Below, piece after piece: positions 43,744 through 52,600 of a DNA stretch of 64,000 bases. The notes under the pieces are model-generated. The model worked only from the letters and a program-made list of their open reading frames with translations, was not told the DNA's origin and made no database searches. How positions within the stretch are numbered: position 1 is the first letter of the stretch; every line of letters begins with the position of its first letter. Source of the stretch: Leifsonia sp. Root227 (GTDB lineage: Bacteria; Actinomycetota; Actinomycetes; Actinomycetales; Microbacteriaceae); assembly GCF_001428745.1 (NCBI RefSeq), contig NZ_LMIO01000001.1, forward strand, positions 458,818 to 522,817, given 5' to 3'. Made by a program: the position numbers and the translations under genes.

Positions 43744-43760
43744 ACAAGTGGTACTTTTGT
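43744..43760. promoter_or_regulatory. Candidate GntR operator upstream of the dehydrogenase gene
   Basis: ACAAGTGGTACTTTTGT has inverted ends ACAA/TTGT over 17 bp and lies in the 106-nt divergent gap, 24 nt before the dehydrogenase ATG. ACAAGT also occurs once in the short leader of the GntR gene near 44800. Confidence 0.35.
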
Positions 43761-43784
43761 CGTGTCCAAGTGGCGGGGATCGGA

Positions 43785-44753
43785 ATGGAGAAGGAAATGA
43801 AGATCGGAGTCATCGGAGCCGGAACAGTAGGAGCCGCCACGGTAAGCGCGCTCGTGCGCAGAGGTGGCGTGGACCCGGACGTCGTCGTCGTTGACAAGGA
43901 CGCGAAGAAGGCCGTCGGTCTCGCTGAGGATCTGTCTTATGCTGCCGCGCTGAGCTCGCTTTCGACGGTGAGCGCAGGGGAGTATGGCCGGCTAGCAGGT
44001 GCGGAACTGGTGATTATCACGGCTGGTGTAAATGAGAAGAAGGGTGGTGCGACGGATCGAAACGACCCGAAGGGGCGGCTTAATCTCATCCCGGTGAATG
44101 CGACGGCGTACCGCGAGATCATTCCCGCGGTTGTGGGTGCCGCGCCGGACGCGACCCTCCTGGTGGTCACCGACCCGCCGGAGCCGCTGGCTGACCTTAC
44201 GCGAGCGCTCGCGCCCGCCAAGAATATTGTTTCCGCGGGCACAGTCATCGATTCGTTGCGCTTCCGGCACCAGATTGCGAAGGAGCTCGGCGTGCGTGCA
44301 TGTGATGTGGATGCTTACGTCGTCGGCGAGCACGGCACGTCGAGTGTCTACCTGTGGTCTTCCGCTCGGGTCGGCGGCGAACGGGTTGTGGATCTCATCG
44401 CGCGCCGCGGGGACGACGTCGAGGAAGTAAAGTGGCGGATCCAAGCAGCGGTCACGTTCGGCAACCTTTCGATCATCGAGGGGATCGGTGCCAGCCAATA
44501 CGGGATTGGCGCCGTTGTTGGCCGGCTCGCGGAGGCGATCGTCAGGGACGAGCGAGCGGTGTTCCCAGTTGCTTCCTTCCAGGAGAAGTACGGGGTGACG
44601 CTGGCGTCTCCATCGATCCTGGGAGCGACGGGCGTGATTCAGACACTCCTTCCCGCCCTAACGCCGGAAGAGAACGCTGGGCTCGAAGCCAGCGCAGCGG
44701 TGCTCCGTAGTGCAGCATCGATCGCTCTCGACTCGTACGCAGCGTCACGATGA
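43785..44753 (+). CDS. Lactate/malate dehydrogenase family protein
   Basis: A 322-residue NAD-dependent 2-hydroxyacid dehydrogenase of the LDH/MDH superfamily. KIGVIGAGTVGAATVSALV is the Rossmann motif, with an Asp (VVVVDKDAKKA) selecting NAD. The catalytic His is in VVGEHGTSSVYLWS. The mobile loop after ITAGVNEKKGG is unusual (TDRNDPKGRLNLI), and the normal VTNP becomes VTDPPEPL, so the substrate may differ from lactate or malate. An in-frame ATG at 43797 is an alternative start. A GntR gene follows 98 nt downstream and probably regulates it. Confidence 0.82.
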   Translation: MEKEMKIGVIGAGTVGAATVSALVRRGGVDPDVVVVDKDAKKAVGLAEDLSYAAALSSLSTVSAGEYGRLAGAELVIITAGVNEKKGGATDRNDPKGRLNLIPVNATAYREIIPAVVGAAPDATLLVVTDPPEPLADLTRALAPAKNIVSAGTVIDSLRFRHQIAKELGVRACDVDAYVVGEHGTSSVYLWSSARVGGERVVDLIARRGDDVEEVKWRIQAAVTFGNLSIIEGIGASQYGIGAVVGRLAEAIVRDERAVFPVASFQEKYGVTLASPSILGATGVIQTLLPALTPEENAGLEASAAVLRSAASIALDSYAASR

Positions 44754-44851
44754 CAGCGCTCCGCGGTGGTCGGCGGTCCATGCTCGTCGCCAGCAGGACA
44801 CAAGTTGCGTCCACGCGGTACATTAGCTGGCAAGAGTGAGGGGCGACGCGA

Positions 44852-45496
44852 GTGGGCGAGAAGGTAGCAAGCGCTTCTGAGCGCGCGCACACAGCCATCC
44901 GCGAAGCGATTGCGTCGGGTGAGTTCCGGCCGGGGACAATGCTCAGCGAGAACGAGCTGGCTAGCCGAATCGGTGTCAGCCGCACCCCGGTCCGCTCCGC
45001 CCTTCTCCGGCTGCAGGATGAGGGTTGGATCACTGTGTATCCGCAGCGTGGCGCCCTGGTGCGGGAGATTGGCGCGGATGAGGCGAACAATATTGCCGAC
45101 GCCCGACACTTCTTAGAACTCACCGCGGTGAGGCGCGTGTCAGAAGGTGTTCGCGAGAGTTTGGCGTCGACGTTAGATGCCACGGTCGATGAGCAGGAGG
45201 CAAGGCTGGATGACGGGAGCCTCGATTCGTTCGTGGACCTCGACATCGACTTTCATCGTGAACTCGTCGCTGCAGCTGGCAACCCTGTCATCCTCGAGTT
45301 CTACGATCGGTTGCGGGACCGTCAGTCGCTCATGATTGCGCGGGGCCTGTCGACGACCGGTGATCGCGCCCGTCGAATCATCGACGAGCATCGTGGTCTG
45401 ATACGACACATTCGTGATGGACAGTGGCGCGAGCTCGACGACGCTCTCCGCAGTCACCTTCTCGCCACCCACGGTGCGCTCTTCTCTGACCGTTGA
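44852..45496 (+). CDS. GntR-family (FadR/FCD type) transcriptional regulator
   Basis: A 214-residue regulator beginning at a GTG. The N-terminal winged helix has LSENELASRIGVSRTPVRSA and DEGWITVYPQRGALV. The C-terminal FCD ligand domain has FVDLDIDFHRELVAAAGNPV with the metal-binding Asp/His pattern and IIDEHRGLIRHIRDG. Such regulators respond to small carboxylates, which fits the 2-hydroxyacid dehydrogenase upstream. A strong hairpin terminator at 45542 follows. Confidence 0.9.
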   Translation: MGEKVASASERAHTAIREAIASGEFRPGTMLSENELASRIGVSRTPVRSALLRLQDEGWITVYPQRGALVREIGADEANNIADARHFLELTAVRRVSEGVRESLASTLDATVDEQEARLDDGSLDSFVDLDIDFHRELVAAAGNPVILEFYDRLRDRQSLMIARGLSTTGDRARRIIDEHRGLIRHIRDGQWRELDDALRSHLLATHGALFSDR

Positions 45497-45541
45497 GGCG
45501 TGCGCGGAAAAGATTGTCTATACGTAGGTTTAGACGCAACT

Positions 45542-45582
45542 TGCGGCTGCGGCCAGGGCTAAGGCTCCCGACCGCAGCCGCA
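45542..45582 (+). terminator. Terminator after the GntR gene
   Basis: An 11-bp stem TGCGGCTGCGG / CCGCAGCCGCA encloses a 19-nt loop with an inner GGG/CCC pairing, 46 nt beyond the GntR stop. Confidence 0.65.
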
Positions 45583-45589
45583 TTCGACG

Positions 45590-45712
45590 TCAGGGGTTAT
45601 CGACTTCAATCCCGTCGAATGTTGTGTACGTCCCGTCGAGTTTGGTCAGGACGAGGGTATGCACGCCGGGTGTCAGAACGGTGCTGGAGAAATTGACAGG
45701 GTCGGCCTGACA
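45590..45712 (-). pseudogene. C-terminal scrap of a secreted glycosidase-type protein
   Basis: The minus strand reads VNFSSTVLTPGVHTLVLTKL and DGTYTTFDGIEVDNP, then stops. The pattern (L.PG.HTL...GTY..DGI.V) is that of a galactose-binding-like module found at the end of extracellular glycoside hydrolases. Upstream of Cys (near 45710) the homology ends abruptly at the start of the MFS remnant, so everything N-terminal has been deleted. Family assignment is by pattern only. Confidence 0.45.
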
Positions 45713-45725
45713 CGCACGGCACCAA

Positions 45726-46412
45726 CTTGACGACATTCGAACGACTGTGGCCGGTGACGAGGGCCGGTCGGAAGTCAAAGAACTCCTCTCACCGGGGCTA
45801 CGCAGAGCTCTCACCGTTGGGTTCTTCGTGTCCTTGTTCCAACAGGCCACAGGGATCAACGCTGTGTTCTATTACGCTCCCGAGATATTCAAGAGCGCTG
45901 GGCTACCAACGACTGACGCGCTCTCAAGCACCATGTTGATCGGAGTCGTGCTTGTCTTGGCGACGCTCGTTTCCATGTGGCTGATCGATCAGGTCGGGCG
46001 ACGCACGTTGCTGATTGTCGGGGCGGCGGCAATGATGGTGCTGGAGGCTTCGATCGGGGCCGTGTTTCTCTCCGCGCATCCGAAGGGGGTAGCCCCTCTG
46101 GCCTTCGTTCTCGCCTATGTCGTCTTCTTCGCCGTCTCGTTCGGAACAGTCACCTACGTAGTCATCTCCGAGATCTTCCCCACACGTGTGCGCGGTGCTG
46201 CGGCATCGATTGCCGCGTTTGCGCTGTGGGGAGGAAACTACCTCATCTCGCAGTTCTTTCCGATTTTGGTCGCGGAGGTCGGTAGCGCCGTGACCTTCTT
46301 CGTCTTCGCCGGAGTCTGCGCCCTCGCCCTCATTTTCGTTCTGGTGATGGTGCCAGAGACGAAGGAGCGGACTTTGGAGGAGGACTGCATCGAACGATCG
46401 ACAGCTAACTAA
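45726..46412 (+). pseudogene. C-terminal half of an MFS sugar porter
   Basis: About 228 codons in one frame encode the second half of a sugar-porter MFS protein: ELLSPGLRRALTVGFFVSLF, QQATGINAVFYYAPEIFKSA (helix 7 QQxTGINxxxYY), LIDQVGRRTLLIVG, EIFPTRVRGAAASI and VPETKERTLEE. The six N-terminal helices are missing, and the sequence begins mid-loop next to the glycosidase scrap, so a deletion joined the two. A short product could start at the GTG at 45747 but should not transport. Confidence 0.8.
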
Positions 46413-46584
46413 CGAACCACGCCCATTCATGAGCCAGCTCCGGCGAACCGAATGCGAATGCCGACCGGGGCCCGCAGCAGGCGGCTGTTTTCGTGCCCAG
46501 ACTCCTCAACCGACCGGGAGACGCGCTGACGCTCGGTGTCCACGTCCCGCTAGGTTTCTCAACTCGTTAGGAGTTGTGCACGCA

Positions 46585-47196
46585 TCAGGTGGGTCCTACG
46601 ACTGACATGGCGCGGTCAATGGAAGCGGCGAATCTTGTGGATTTTGGGGCAGCGAGCCAGGAATGCTGAGCCGCAATGAGGCATCCGAACGCGGCAGCAG
46701 CGATGGCGCGTGGTGCCGGGTCCTCGTCGGCGTATGGCTCGCCGGCGAGGACGGCTCGCTCACGGAGTGCCACAACGGCCGCGTCCTGCATCTTCTGGAG
46801 TTTCTCGAGGTATCGGGCCAGCAGATACGGCGTTTCGAAGACGATCCGCTGCATCGGCTCGGCAACTTCTGGCATTCCCGGCGCATCGACGTAAGGCACG
46901 AGCAAGTCGAAGCAGTGCCGGAGTGAGGTCCAGATCGGCTCGCCGCTCGGGCGTTCGCGGAGAAGGTTGAGCATCTTCTCGGCGACCAGGTCGAACTTTC
47001 CGACGACGATGTCTTCCTTCGTCGGAAAGTATCGAAAGACGCTCCGCGGCGAAATCCCGACAGCGTGGGCGATTTCGTCGATGGTCGTTTCCTCGTATCC
47101 GCGCTCCACGAAAAGTGCATTGGCTGCTTCCGTGATCTGCGTTCGCACAGCCTGTCGTGTGATCTCCCGAAGCCCAGGTGCCTGAGGTTGGCTCAT
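46585..47196 (-). CDS. TetR/AcrR-family transcriptional regulator
   Basis: A 203-residue TetR repressor. The helix-turn-helix is TTIDEIAHAVGISPRSVFRY followed by FPTKEDIVVGK. The start at 47196 lacks a clear ribosome site; a TTG at 47214 in frame is possible, and the transcript may be nearly leaderless. It is divergent from three SDR genes. The palindrome GTCAAACTTGAC in the shared promoter is its likely operator, giving autoregulation and control of the SDR run. Confidence 0.88.
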   Translation of the reverse strand: MSQPQAPGLREITRQAVRTQITEAANALFVERGYEETTIDEIAHAVGISPRSVFRYFPTKEDIVVGKFDLVAEKMLNLLRERPSGEPIWTSLRHCFDLLVPYVDAPGMPEVAEPMQRIVFETPYLLARYLEKLQKMQDAAVVALRERAVLAGEPYADEDPAPRAIAAAAFGCLIAAQHSWLAAPKSTRFAASIDRAMSVVGPT

Positions 47197-47219
47197 AGAA
47201 ACAGATTGTATCAATAACA

Positions 47220-47231
47220 GTCAAACTTGAC
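47220..47231. promoter_or_regulatory. TetR operator palindrome
   Basis: GTCAAACTTGAC has 5-bp inverted arms and overlaps the -35 box (TTGACA, 47227-47232) of the rightward SDR promoter; it also sits just upstream of the TetR start. Confidence 0.6.
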
Positions 47232-47257
47232 AGCGACTGACAACTTAGGCATACACT
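47227..47257 (+). promoter_or_regulatory. Promoter of the SDR run
   Basis: TTGACA (47227-47232) and TACACT (47252-47257) separated by 19 nt. The start would be near 47264, about 20 nt before the ATG at 47285. Confidence 0.5.
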
Positions 47258-47284
47258 GTCCAGTACTTAGTCGAAGGGATTCAG

Positions 47285-48100
47285 ATGACAAGAACGTGGT
47301 TCATCACCGGTGCCGGTCGTGGCCTTGGCAACGAGTTCGCGAAGGCCGCCCTCGAACGTGGCGACAATGTCGCGGCGACCGCCCGCCAACTCGAATCGCT
47401 TACGGATCTCACCGACATCTACGGGCCCCGGCTCCTTCCTATCGGGCTCGACGTCACCCATCGCGATGCTGTCTTTGCGAGCGTCTCCCGCACCAAAGAC
47501 GCCTTTGGTTCTATTGACGTCGTTGTCAACAACGCCGGTTACGGCTTGTTCGGTGCCGTCGAAGAACTGACGCCTGACGAACTCCAGGGGCAGCTCGAGG
47601 TCAACCTGTTCGGCCCCCTCCATGTCACACAGGCAGTCCTCCCGATCCTTCGAGAGCAAGGCGCCGGCCACATTATCCAGATCTCCACCGTGGGCGGTGT
47701 TGCCGCGTTCCCCATCCTCGGTGGCTATCACGCGTCGAAATGGGCACTGGAAGGGCTGACGGAATCTTTGGCGCAGGAGGTTGCCGGATTCGGGATCAAG
47801 GTGACCCTTGTCCAGCCTGCAGGCTACGCGACCGATTGGGGTGGGGCGAGCGCGAAGTGGGCGAAGCCCCTGCCTGAATACCAGGCGATCAAACAGACGG
47901 CTTTCGGACACGGTGGTGGGCTGAGCAACGACCCTTCTGCGGTGGGGTCAGCGATCCTTGCCGTCGCGGACGCGGCTGAGCCTCCGTTGCGGGTGTTCTT
48001 CGGAAGGCAGGGGCTGCAGATCGTCCAGCCGCTCTATGCACAGCGAATACGCACGTGGCAGAACAACCAAGACATCTCCATGCTCGCCGAAGGCAAGTAG
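47285..48100 (+). CDS. Short-chain dehydrogenase/reductase 1
   Basis: A 271-residue classical SDR oxidoreductase. Nucleotide loop TGAGRGLGNEFAKAAL, NAG motif VVNNAGYGLFGA, catalytic Ser region IIQISTVGGVAAFP and YHASKWALEGL with the Tyr-Lys pair. The pattern resembles the broad SDR group acting on ketones or aldehydes with NADP. An AAGGGA ribosome site precedes the ATG. First of three SDR genes under a TetR repressor; the substrate is unknown. Confidence 0.88.
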   Translation: MTRTWFITGAGRGLGNEFAKAALERGDNVAATARQLESLTDLTDIYGPRLLPIGLDVTHRDAVFASVSRTKDAFGSIDVVVNNAGYGLFGAVEELTPDELQGQLEVNLFGPLHVTQAVLPILREQGAGHIIQISTVGGVAAFPILGGYHASKWALEGLTESLAQEVAGFGIKVTLVQPAGYATDWGGASAKWAKPLPEYQAIKQTAFGHGGGLSNDPSAVGSAILAVADAAEPPLRVFFGRQGLQIVQPLYAQRIRTWQNNQDISMLAEGK

Positions 48101-48130
48101 CGAAGGTCATATCGATAAAGGAATCAAACC

Positions 48131-48964
48131 ATGCCCAAAACCATCATTATTACCGGCGCGAGCGACGGTATCGGCGCAGCCGGTGCCCGCATTCTTCACA
48201 ACCACGGTCACCGTGTCGTGATCGTGGGCCGCTCGCCGAAGAAGACGGAGTCTGTCGCCCGGCATTTGGGGGTCGACCACTTCGTCGCCGACTTCTCAAG
48301 GCTCGACGACGTCCGCAAACTCGCGGATGATCTTGACCACGCATATGCGCGAATTGACGTGCTCGCCAACAACGCCGGTGGGATCTTCGGGGACCGCACC
48401 AAGACGGCCGACGGTTTCGAGAAGACGTTTCAGATCAATCACCTCGCCCCGTTCCTGCTCAGCAGGCTGCTCATGGACAAGCTTGTCGCCAGCGAGGCAA
48501 CAGTAATTCAGACTTCGAGTTCTGGTGCACGACTTTTCGGGAAGCTCGTGATCGACGACCTTGATCATGATCGCGACTTCACGCCTCAGTTGGCCTACGG
48601 CACGGTGAAGCTGGAGAACATTCTCTTCACCAAGGAGCTGCACCATCGTTACAACGCGCAGGGCATCTCGGCAGCGGCTTTCCACCCTGGCGCGGTTGCG
48701 ACCAGCTTCGCCACCGACTCGGACAGTTTCATGAAGCGGATCTACAACAGCCGGATCGGTCGCGCGTTCATGCGCACGCCCGAGCAAGGTGCCGAACAGT
48801 TGGTCTGGTTGGCCGAAACACAACCCGGCAATGACTGGCAGTCGGGAACCTACTACGAGAAGCGACGTCCCGCCCGACGCAACAACCCACAGGCGCTCGA
48901 CACGGATCTCGCCAGGCAGCTCTGGGATCGCTCAGAACAACTTCTCACCACAGCTGCCCGGTAG
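48131..48964 (+). CDS. Short-chain dehydrogenase/reductase 2 (retinol-dehydrogenase-like)
   Basis: A 277-residue SDR with TGASDGIGAAGARILHNHG, VLANNAGGIFG, the Ser-containing IQTSSSGARLFG and AYGTVKLENILFTKEL (Tyr-Lys). The long insert after the active site and the C-terminal region with RTPEQGAEQLVWLA resemble retinol/WW-domain oxidoreductase-like SDRs rather than fatty-acid reductases. It lies 30 nt after SDR 1, likely in the same transcript. Function unknown; it may reduce reactive carbonyls. Confidence 0.87.
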   Translation: MPKTIIITGASDGIGAAGARILHNHGHRVVIVGRSPKKTESVARHLGVDHFVADFSRLDDVRKLADDLDHAYARIDVLANNAGGIFGDRTKTADGFEKTFQINHLAPFLLSRLLMDKLVASEATVIQTSSSGARLFGKLVIDDLDHDRDFTPQLAYGTVKLENILFTKELHHRYNAQGISAAAFHPGAVATSFATDSDSFMKRIYNSRIGRAFMRTPEQGAEQLVWLAETQPGNDWQSGTYYEKRRPARRNNPQALDTDLARQLWDRSEQLLTTAAR

Positions 48965-49033
48965 CAACAGCGCCGCTCCCGCCGTCAGGCGGACATAACC
49001 CAGTAACGAAGTACACGAGGTAAGGAGTATTCA

Positions 49034-49786
49034 ATGAGCACCTTGGAAGGGAAAGTCGCCATCGTCACCGGCGCATCCAAAGGCATCGGCGCCGGCATCG
49101 CTAAGGAGCTTGCCGCGGCCGGCGCCGCTGTCGTTGTCGATTACAGTAGCGACATAGCAGGCGCCGAAGCAGTCGCCGGTCACATCAGGTCTCACGGCGG
49201 CCGCGCGATCGCCGTTCAAGCGGACGTTTCCAACCCGAAAGACGTCGAGCGGCTTTTCGATGCAGCGAAGGATGCATTCGGCCCCATCGACGTTCTGGTC
49301 AACAATGCTGCGACCTTCACGTTCGAGCCGGTCGAACAAGTCACGCCAGACCAGTTCCTCCGACATTATGCCGTCAATGTTCTCGGTGACTTGCTTACGA
49401 TTCAGCAGGCCATTATCCATTTCGAGGGCAAGGGAGGCACCATTATCAACCTCACTTCGCAAGGCGCAACCAACCCGCCCTTGCATTCGGTCGCTTACTC
49501 TTCCACCAAGGGCGCCATCAACTCGCTCACGCTAGAACTTGCCCGTGAGTTGGGGCCGCGAGGTATCCGTGTGAACGCGCTCTCCTCCGGCGCCACGATC
49601 ACCGAGGGGGCGGCCGGGCTTGGCGTTTACGAAGGTAGCCCGTACGCCGCCGAGTTTGAAGCGCTCACCCCACTTGGCAGGCTCGGAACGCCCAAGGATC
49701 TCGGGAAGGCGGCGGTCTTTCTCGCATCGGATGACTCCGGGTGGATCACGGGAGACATCATCAAAGCGTCGGGCGGGATGCTCTAG
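49034..49786 (+). CDS. Short-chain dehydrogenase/reductase 3 (FabG-like)
   Basis: A 250-residue classical SDR. VAIVTGASKGIGAGIAKEL, VLVNNAATFTF, INLTSQGATN and YSSTKGAINSLTLELARELG give the complete NAG-Ser-Tyr-Lys set. GIRVNALSSGATITEG and GRLGTPKDLGKAAVFLASDD complete the FabG-like pattern. An AAGGAG ribosome site is present. Third in the TetR-controlled run, 69 nt after SDR 2, followed by a terminator. Confidence 0.9.
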   Translation: MSTLEGKVAIVTGASKGIGAGIAKELAAAGAAVVVDYSSDIAGAEAVAGHIRSHGGRAIAVQADVSNPKDVERLFDAAKDAFGPIDVLVNNAATFTFEPVEQVTPDQFLRHYAVNVLGDLLTIQQAIIHFEGKGGTIINLTSQGATNPPLHSVAYSSTKGAINSLTLELARELGPRGIRVNALSSGATITEGAAGLGVYEGSPYAAEFEALTPLGRLGTPKDLGKAAVFLASDDSGWITGDIIKASGGML

Positions 49787-49793
49787 ATCGGTC

Positions 49794-49834
49794 GGTGAGT
49801 CCGCGCCGTCTGAACACAGCGGAGCAGACTCACC
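49794..49834. terminator. Terminator between convergent SDR 3 and HAD genes
   Basis: Outer stem GGTGAGTC / GACTCACC (8 bp) with an inner stem TCCGC / GCGGA, placed 7 nt after the SDR stop and 11 nt from the HAD stop. Works for either strand. Confidence 0.6.
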
Positions 49835-49844
49835 ACCGGCGGAG

Positions 49845-50777
49845 TCATTCCATCGAAGCTACTGCGGCGCGGTCTTGGGGCGCTTCCACCGCGCTGAACC
49901 GTTCCATGATCACGCGGGCAACGCCGTCATTGTCATTCGTATCGATGACGGTTGTGGCAGCTGCGACGGCCTCCGGCACCGCGTTGCAGGGGGCGAAACT
50001 AGTGTCGGCGGCAGCCATCATGCCCAGATCATTGTGGTTGTCGCCGAATGCGATCAACGCGTCGGCGCGCAGGGCCTTCCTCAGATACTCGGCACCGCTT
50101 GCCTTACCCGCGGCTGCACTCGCGATCTCCAAGCAGTTGCGATCTGTGTAGATGTTCCGGAACAGGAACGTCTGCACTGTGCCCAGTTCCGCAAGCGGCT
50201 TCTCGAGGGCGTCGAGCTGGGCGTCGCTGCCGATAACCGCAACATAAATGATGGTGCCCAGATCCGCCCAGCGTTCGGGGGATAGCCGGGTGAACTCGAT
50301 TTGATGCGCCTGAGCCGCTTCGCTGTAGTACTGAGCGTGGTCGAGATCTTCATCACGAAGGTACGCCACGCTGAGCGTGCCAGCGCTCGTGATCGCGTAC
50401 GCGAACGCGCCGGCGCTATTGGTGGTGATGAGGTCCGCCACCCGGCGTACGTCGTCCTCCGTGATCGGGTAATGGTGCGTGTAGGTGTTGGTCGTGAAGG
50501 AGTAGAGAGCTGCCCCATTCATCACGACACCAGGCAAGGTGAGGTTGACGGCGGCGAGCCGATCGATACAGCCATGCGCCATCCTCGCTGTTGCGATTGT
50601 GAACAGCCCGCCACCTTCAACGAAGCGGTTGATGGTTTCTGCGGTAAACGGAGTCACCTCCTTCTTGGCGTTGAAGAGTGTGCCGTCAAGATCGCTGATC
50701 AGTAGGGGCCGAAGTGCGGGCGCTGAATTGCTCGGCGCCACAGTACGGTCAGTATCTGGTTTGTGCGTGCTGGACAT
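49845..50777 (-). CDS. HAD-superfamily IIB hydrolase (Cof type)
   Basis: A 310-residue sugar-phosphate-type phosphatase. Motif I LLISDLDGTLFNAKKE contains the nucleophile and acid Asp; the type IIB cap follows; motif IV is FGDNHNDLGMM. Cof-like enzymes dephosphorylate sugar phosphates, pyridoxal phosphate or nucleotides. It has an AAGGAGA ribosome site and lies 49 nt after the amino-acid permease gene, with which it is probably co-transcribed. Confidence 0.88.
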   Translation of the reverse strand: MSSTHKPDTDRTVAPSNSAPALRPLLISDLDGTLFNAKKEVTPFTAETINRFVEGGGLFTIATARMAHGCIDRLAAVNLTLPGVVMNGAALYSFTTNTYTHHYPITEDDVRRVADLITTNSAGAFAYAITSAGTLSVAYLRDEDLDHAQYYSEAAQAHQIEFTRLSPERWADLGTIIYVAVIGSDAQLDALEKPLAELGTVQTFLFRNIYTDRNCLEIASAAAGKASGAEYLRKALRADALIAFGDNHNDLGMMAAADTSFAPCNAVPEAVAAATTVIDTNDNDGVARVIMERFSAVEAPQDRAAVASME

Positions 50778-50826
50778 AGTTCTCCTTAGGTGAAAAGGTC
50801 AGAGACGGGGGTGCGGTGCGGCGCCG

Positions 50827-52290
50827 TTAGGGGATGGTGATCGAGTCCGTTCCTGTCGACTCCCTCTCGGCGGCGTTGCGAGCCACGTGCCGTCGCGCCA
50901 CGAGCCAGCCGATGATGAGCGCAGGGATAAGCGCCAGCGACGACAGCACGGTTGTGCGGCCGATGCCGGTGGTATCGAAGAACATCAGCGCAATCACCAC
51001 GGCGAAGAAGATGAGGGTTGCCCAGGCGGTCACGGGAGCCCCGGGCATCCGGAAAGGCGGCCGCGCGACCAGTCCGCGATTGGTCAAGGAGCGAAGCCGG
51101 ATTTGGCAGACGATGATCGCGGTCCACGTGAGAAGCAGGATGATGGCGTCGACGTTCAAAGCAATCTCGAAGGCTTCGGAGGGGATCAGATAGTTCAGGA
51201 ACGCGCCAGCAAGTCCTGCCCCAGCTGTCATCAACAGCCCACCCCAGGGCACGCCGGAGCGGGTCATCCGTACGGTGAATTTCGGGGCCGATCCTCTGGC
51301 AGCGAGCGAGCGCATGATCCGCCCAGTGGAGTACAGGCCGGCGTTGAGTGACGACAACGCGGCCGTGAGGACCACCATGTTCATGATCACGTCGGCGCCC
51401 TGGACGTTGATCGCGCCGAAGAACGACACAAACGCAGACGTGTGAGCCACATACGACTGATACGGCATAAGTAGCGACAGCAGAACGATGGAACCGATGT
51501 AGAAGACAGTGATCCGGACTACGACTGCGTTTACTGCTTTCGGCATGGTCTTTTCAGGGTTCTGAGCTTCTCCGGAGGCGGTACCGATGAGCTCAATCGA
51601 TCCGAAGGCGAATACGACGCCTTGAATGAGGACGAGGGCTGGAACGATTCCCACGGGAAGGAATCCGCCGTTGTTCATCAGAAGACCGAAGCCAGGGGTA
51701 TGCCCGTTGACCGGCACACCGAACACGATGACGAGGATTCCGACAACCATGAACGCAACCAGAGCGGCGACTTTGATCATGGAGAACCAGAACTCGAGTT
51801 CACCGAAAACCTTGACCGAGATGAGATTCAGCAGGACCACTACGGCGACGGTTCCGAGTGCGTAGAGCCATTGAGGTACGGTCGCCATCCACGGGATGTA
51901 CTTCCCGAAGAACGTCAAGTAGAGAGCTACCGCCGTCGAATCAATGATGGTGACGACCACCCAGTTCAGCCAGTAGGTCCAACCGACTGTGAAGGCCCAC
52001 TTCTCGCCGAAGAACTCCCGCGTGTAAGAGACGAAGGAGCCAGAAGAGGGCCGATGAGAAACGAGCTCCCCTAGAGCACGAAGAACGAAGAAGGCGAAGA
52101 CGCCGCAAACCACGTATGAGATTGCCAGCGCCGGGCCGGCTTGGTGGAGGCGTCCACCGGATCCGAGGAAGAGCCCCGTTCCGATCGCGCCACCCATCCC
52201 GATCATGGCGATCTGGCGAGGCTTGAGGTGCCTCCGGTAGCCATGCTCATCGACTTTCGCCGCTTCCTGCACAACGTCGTGCTGAGACAT
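50827..52290 (-). CDS. Amino acid permease (APC/AAT family)
   Basis: A 487-residue, roughly 12-helix permease. The ATG at 52290 (MSQHDVVQ) has an AGGAAAA ribosome site; the frame continues upstream but without one. LKPRQIAMIGMGGAIGTGLF is the amino-acid-transporter first helix signature, and YVVCGVFAFFVLRALGELVS with FVSYTREFFGEKWAFTVGWT are the conserved following helices. Uptake of an amino acid by proton symport is expected. It lies downstream of the AlaX operon after a 400-nt gap with hairpins and may be a separate unit with the HAD gene. Confidence 0.9.
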   Translation of the reverse strand: MSQHDVVQEAAKVDEHGYRRHLKPRQIAMIGMGGAIGTGLFLGSGGRLHQAGPALAISYVVCGVFAFFVLRALGELVSHRPSSGSFVSYTREFFGEKWAFTVGWTYWLNWVVVTIIDSTAVALYLTFFGKYIPWMATVPQWLYALGTVAVVVLLNLISVKVFGELEFWFSMIKVAALVAFMVVGILVIVFGVPVNGHTPGFGLLMNNGGFLPVGIVPALVLIQGVVFAFGSIELIGTASGEAQNPEKTMPKAVNAVVVRITVFYIGSIVLLSLLMPYQSYVAHTSAFVSFFGAINVQGADVIMNMVVLTAALSSLNAGLYSTGRIMRSLAARGSAPKFTVRMTRSGVPWGGLLMTAGAGLAGAFLNYLIPSEAFEIALNVDAIILLLTWTAIIVCQIRLRSLTNRGLVARPPFRMPGAPVTAWATLIFFAVVIALMFFDTTGIGRTTVLSSLALIPALIIGWLVARRHVARNAAERESTGTDSITIP

Positions 52291-52600
52291 CGTTTTCCTA
52301 ACTGCGCGGTGTCGCGCGATGTGTTCCTGTTGATTGCTGCTCATCCCGGAACCGGACCGCCGACCCATGCGCGACTCCGCTTGCCGGTGCCTCTCGCGGG
52401 GAATCGATCGTGGCTGATGATGGCACCGATGCAATGGCTCTCCGCCTAGGAACTGTGAGTGTTTCTAACAGAATGCAGGTGCCTAAGTTGCGTCAACAAG
52501 CACAACTGGTTCAAGAATATATGAGTAAACCGCATAAACGAGTAGGGCAGGCTGCATGCCCAACCTGTCGGTCCCGCGGCGCGGGAACGCAACGATTCCT
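52291..52600. other. Non-coding gap before the permease gene
   Basis: No gene recognised. It holds an exact 7-bp palindrome TCCCGCGGCGCGGGA near 52572-52586 and an AT-rich part (52490-52550) that could contain the promoter of the leftward permease/HAD pair; no single -35/-10 pair is convincing. Confidence 0.4.

Noticed and set aside
44870..44882. AAGCGCTT string near the GntR start as an operator
   Set aside because: Inside the coding sequence and lacks flanking symmetry.
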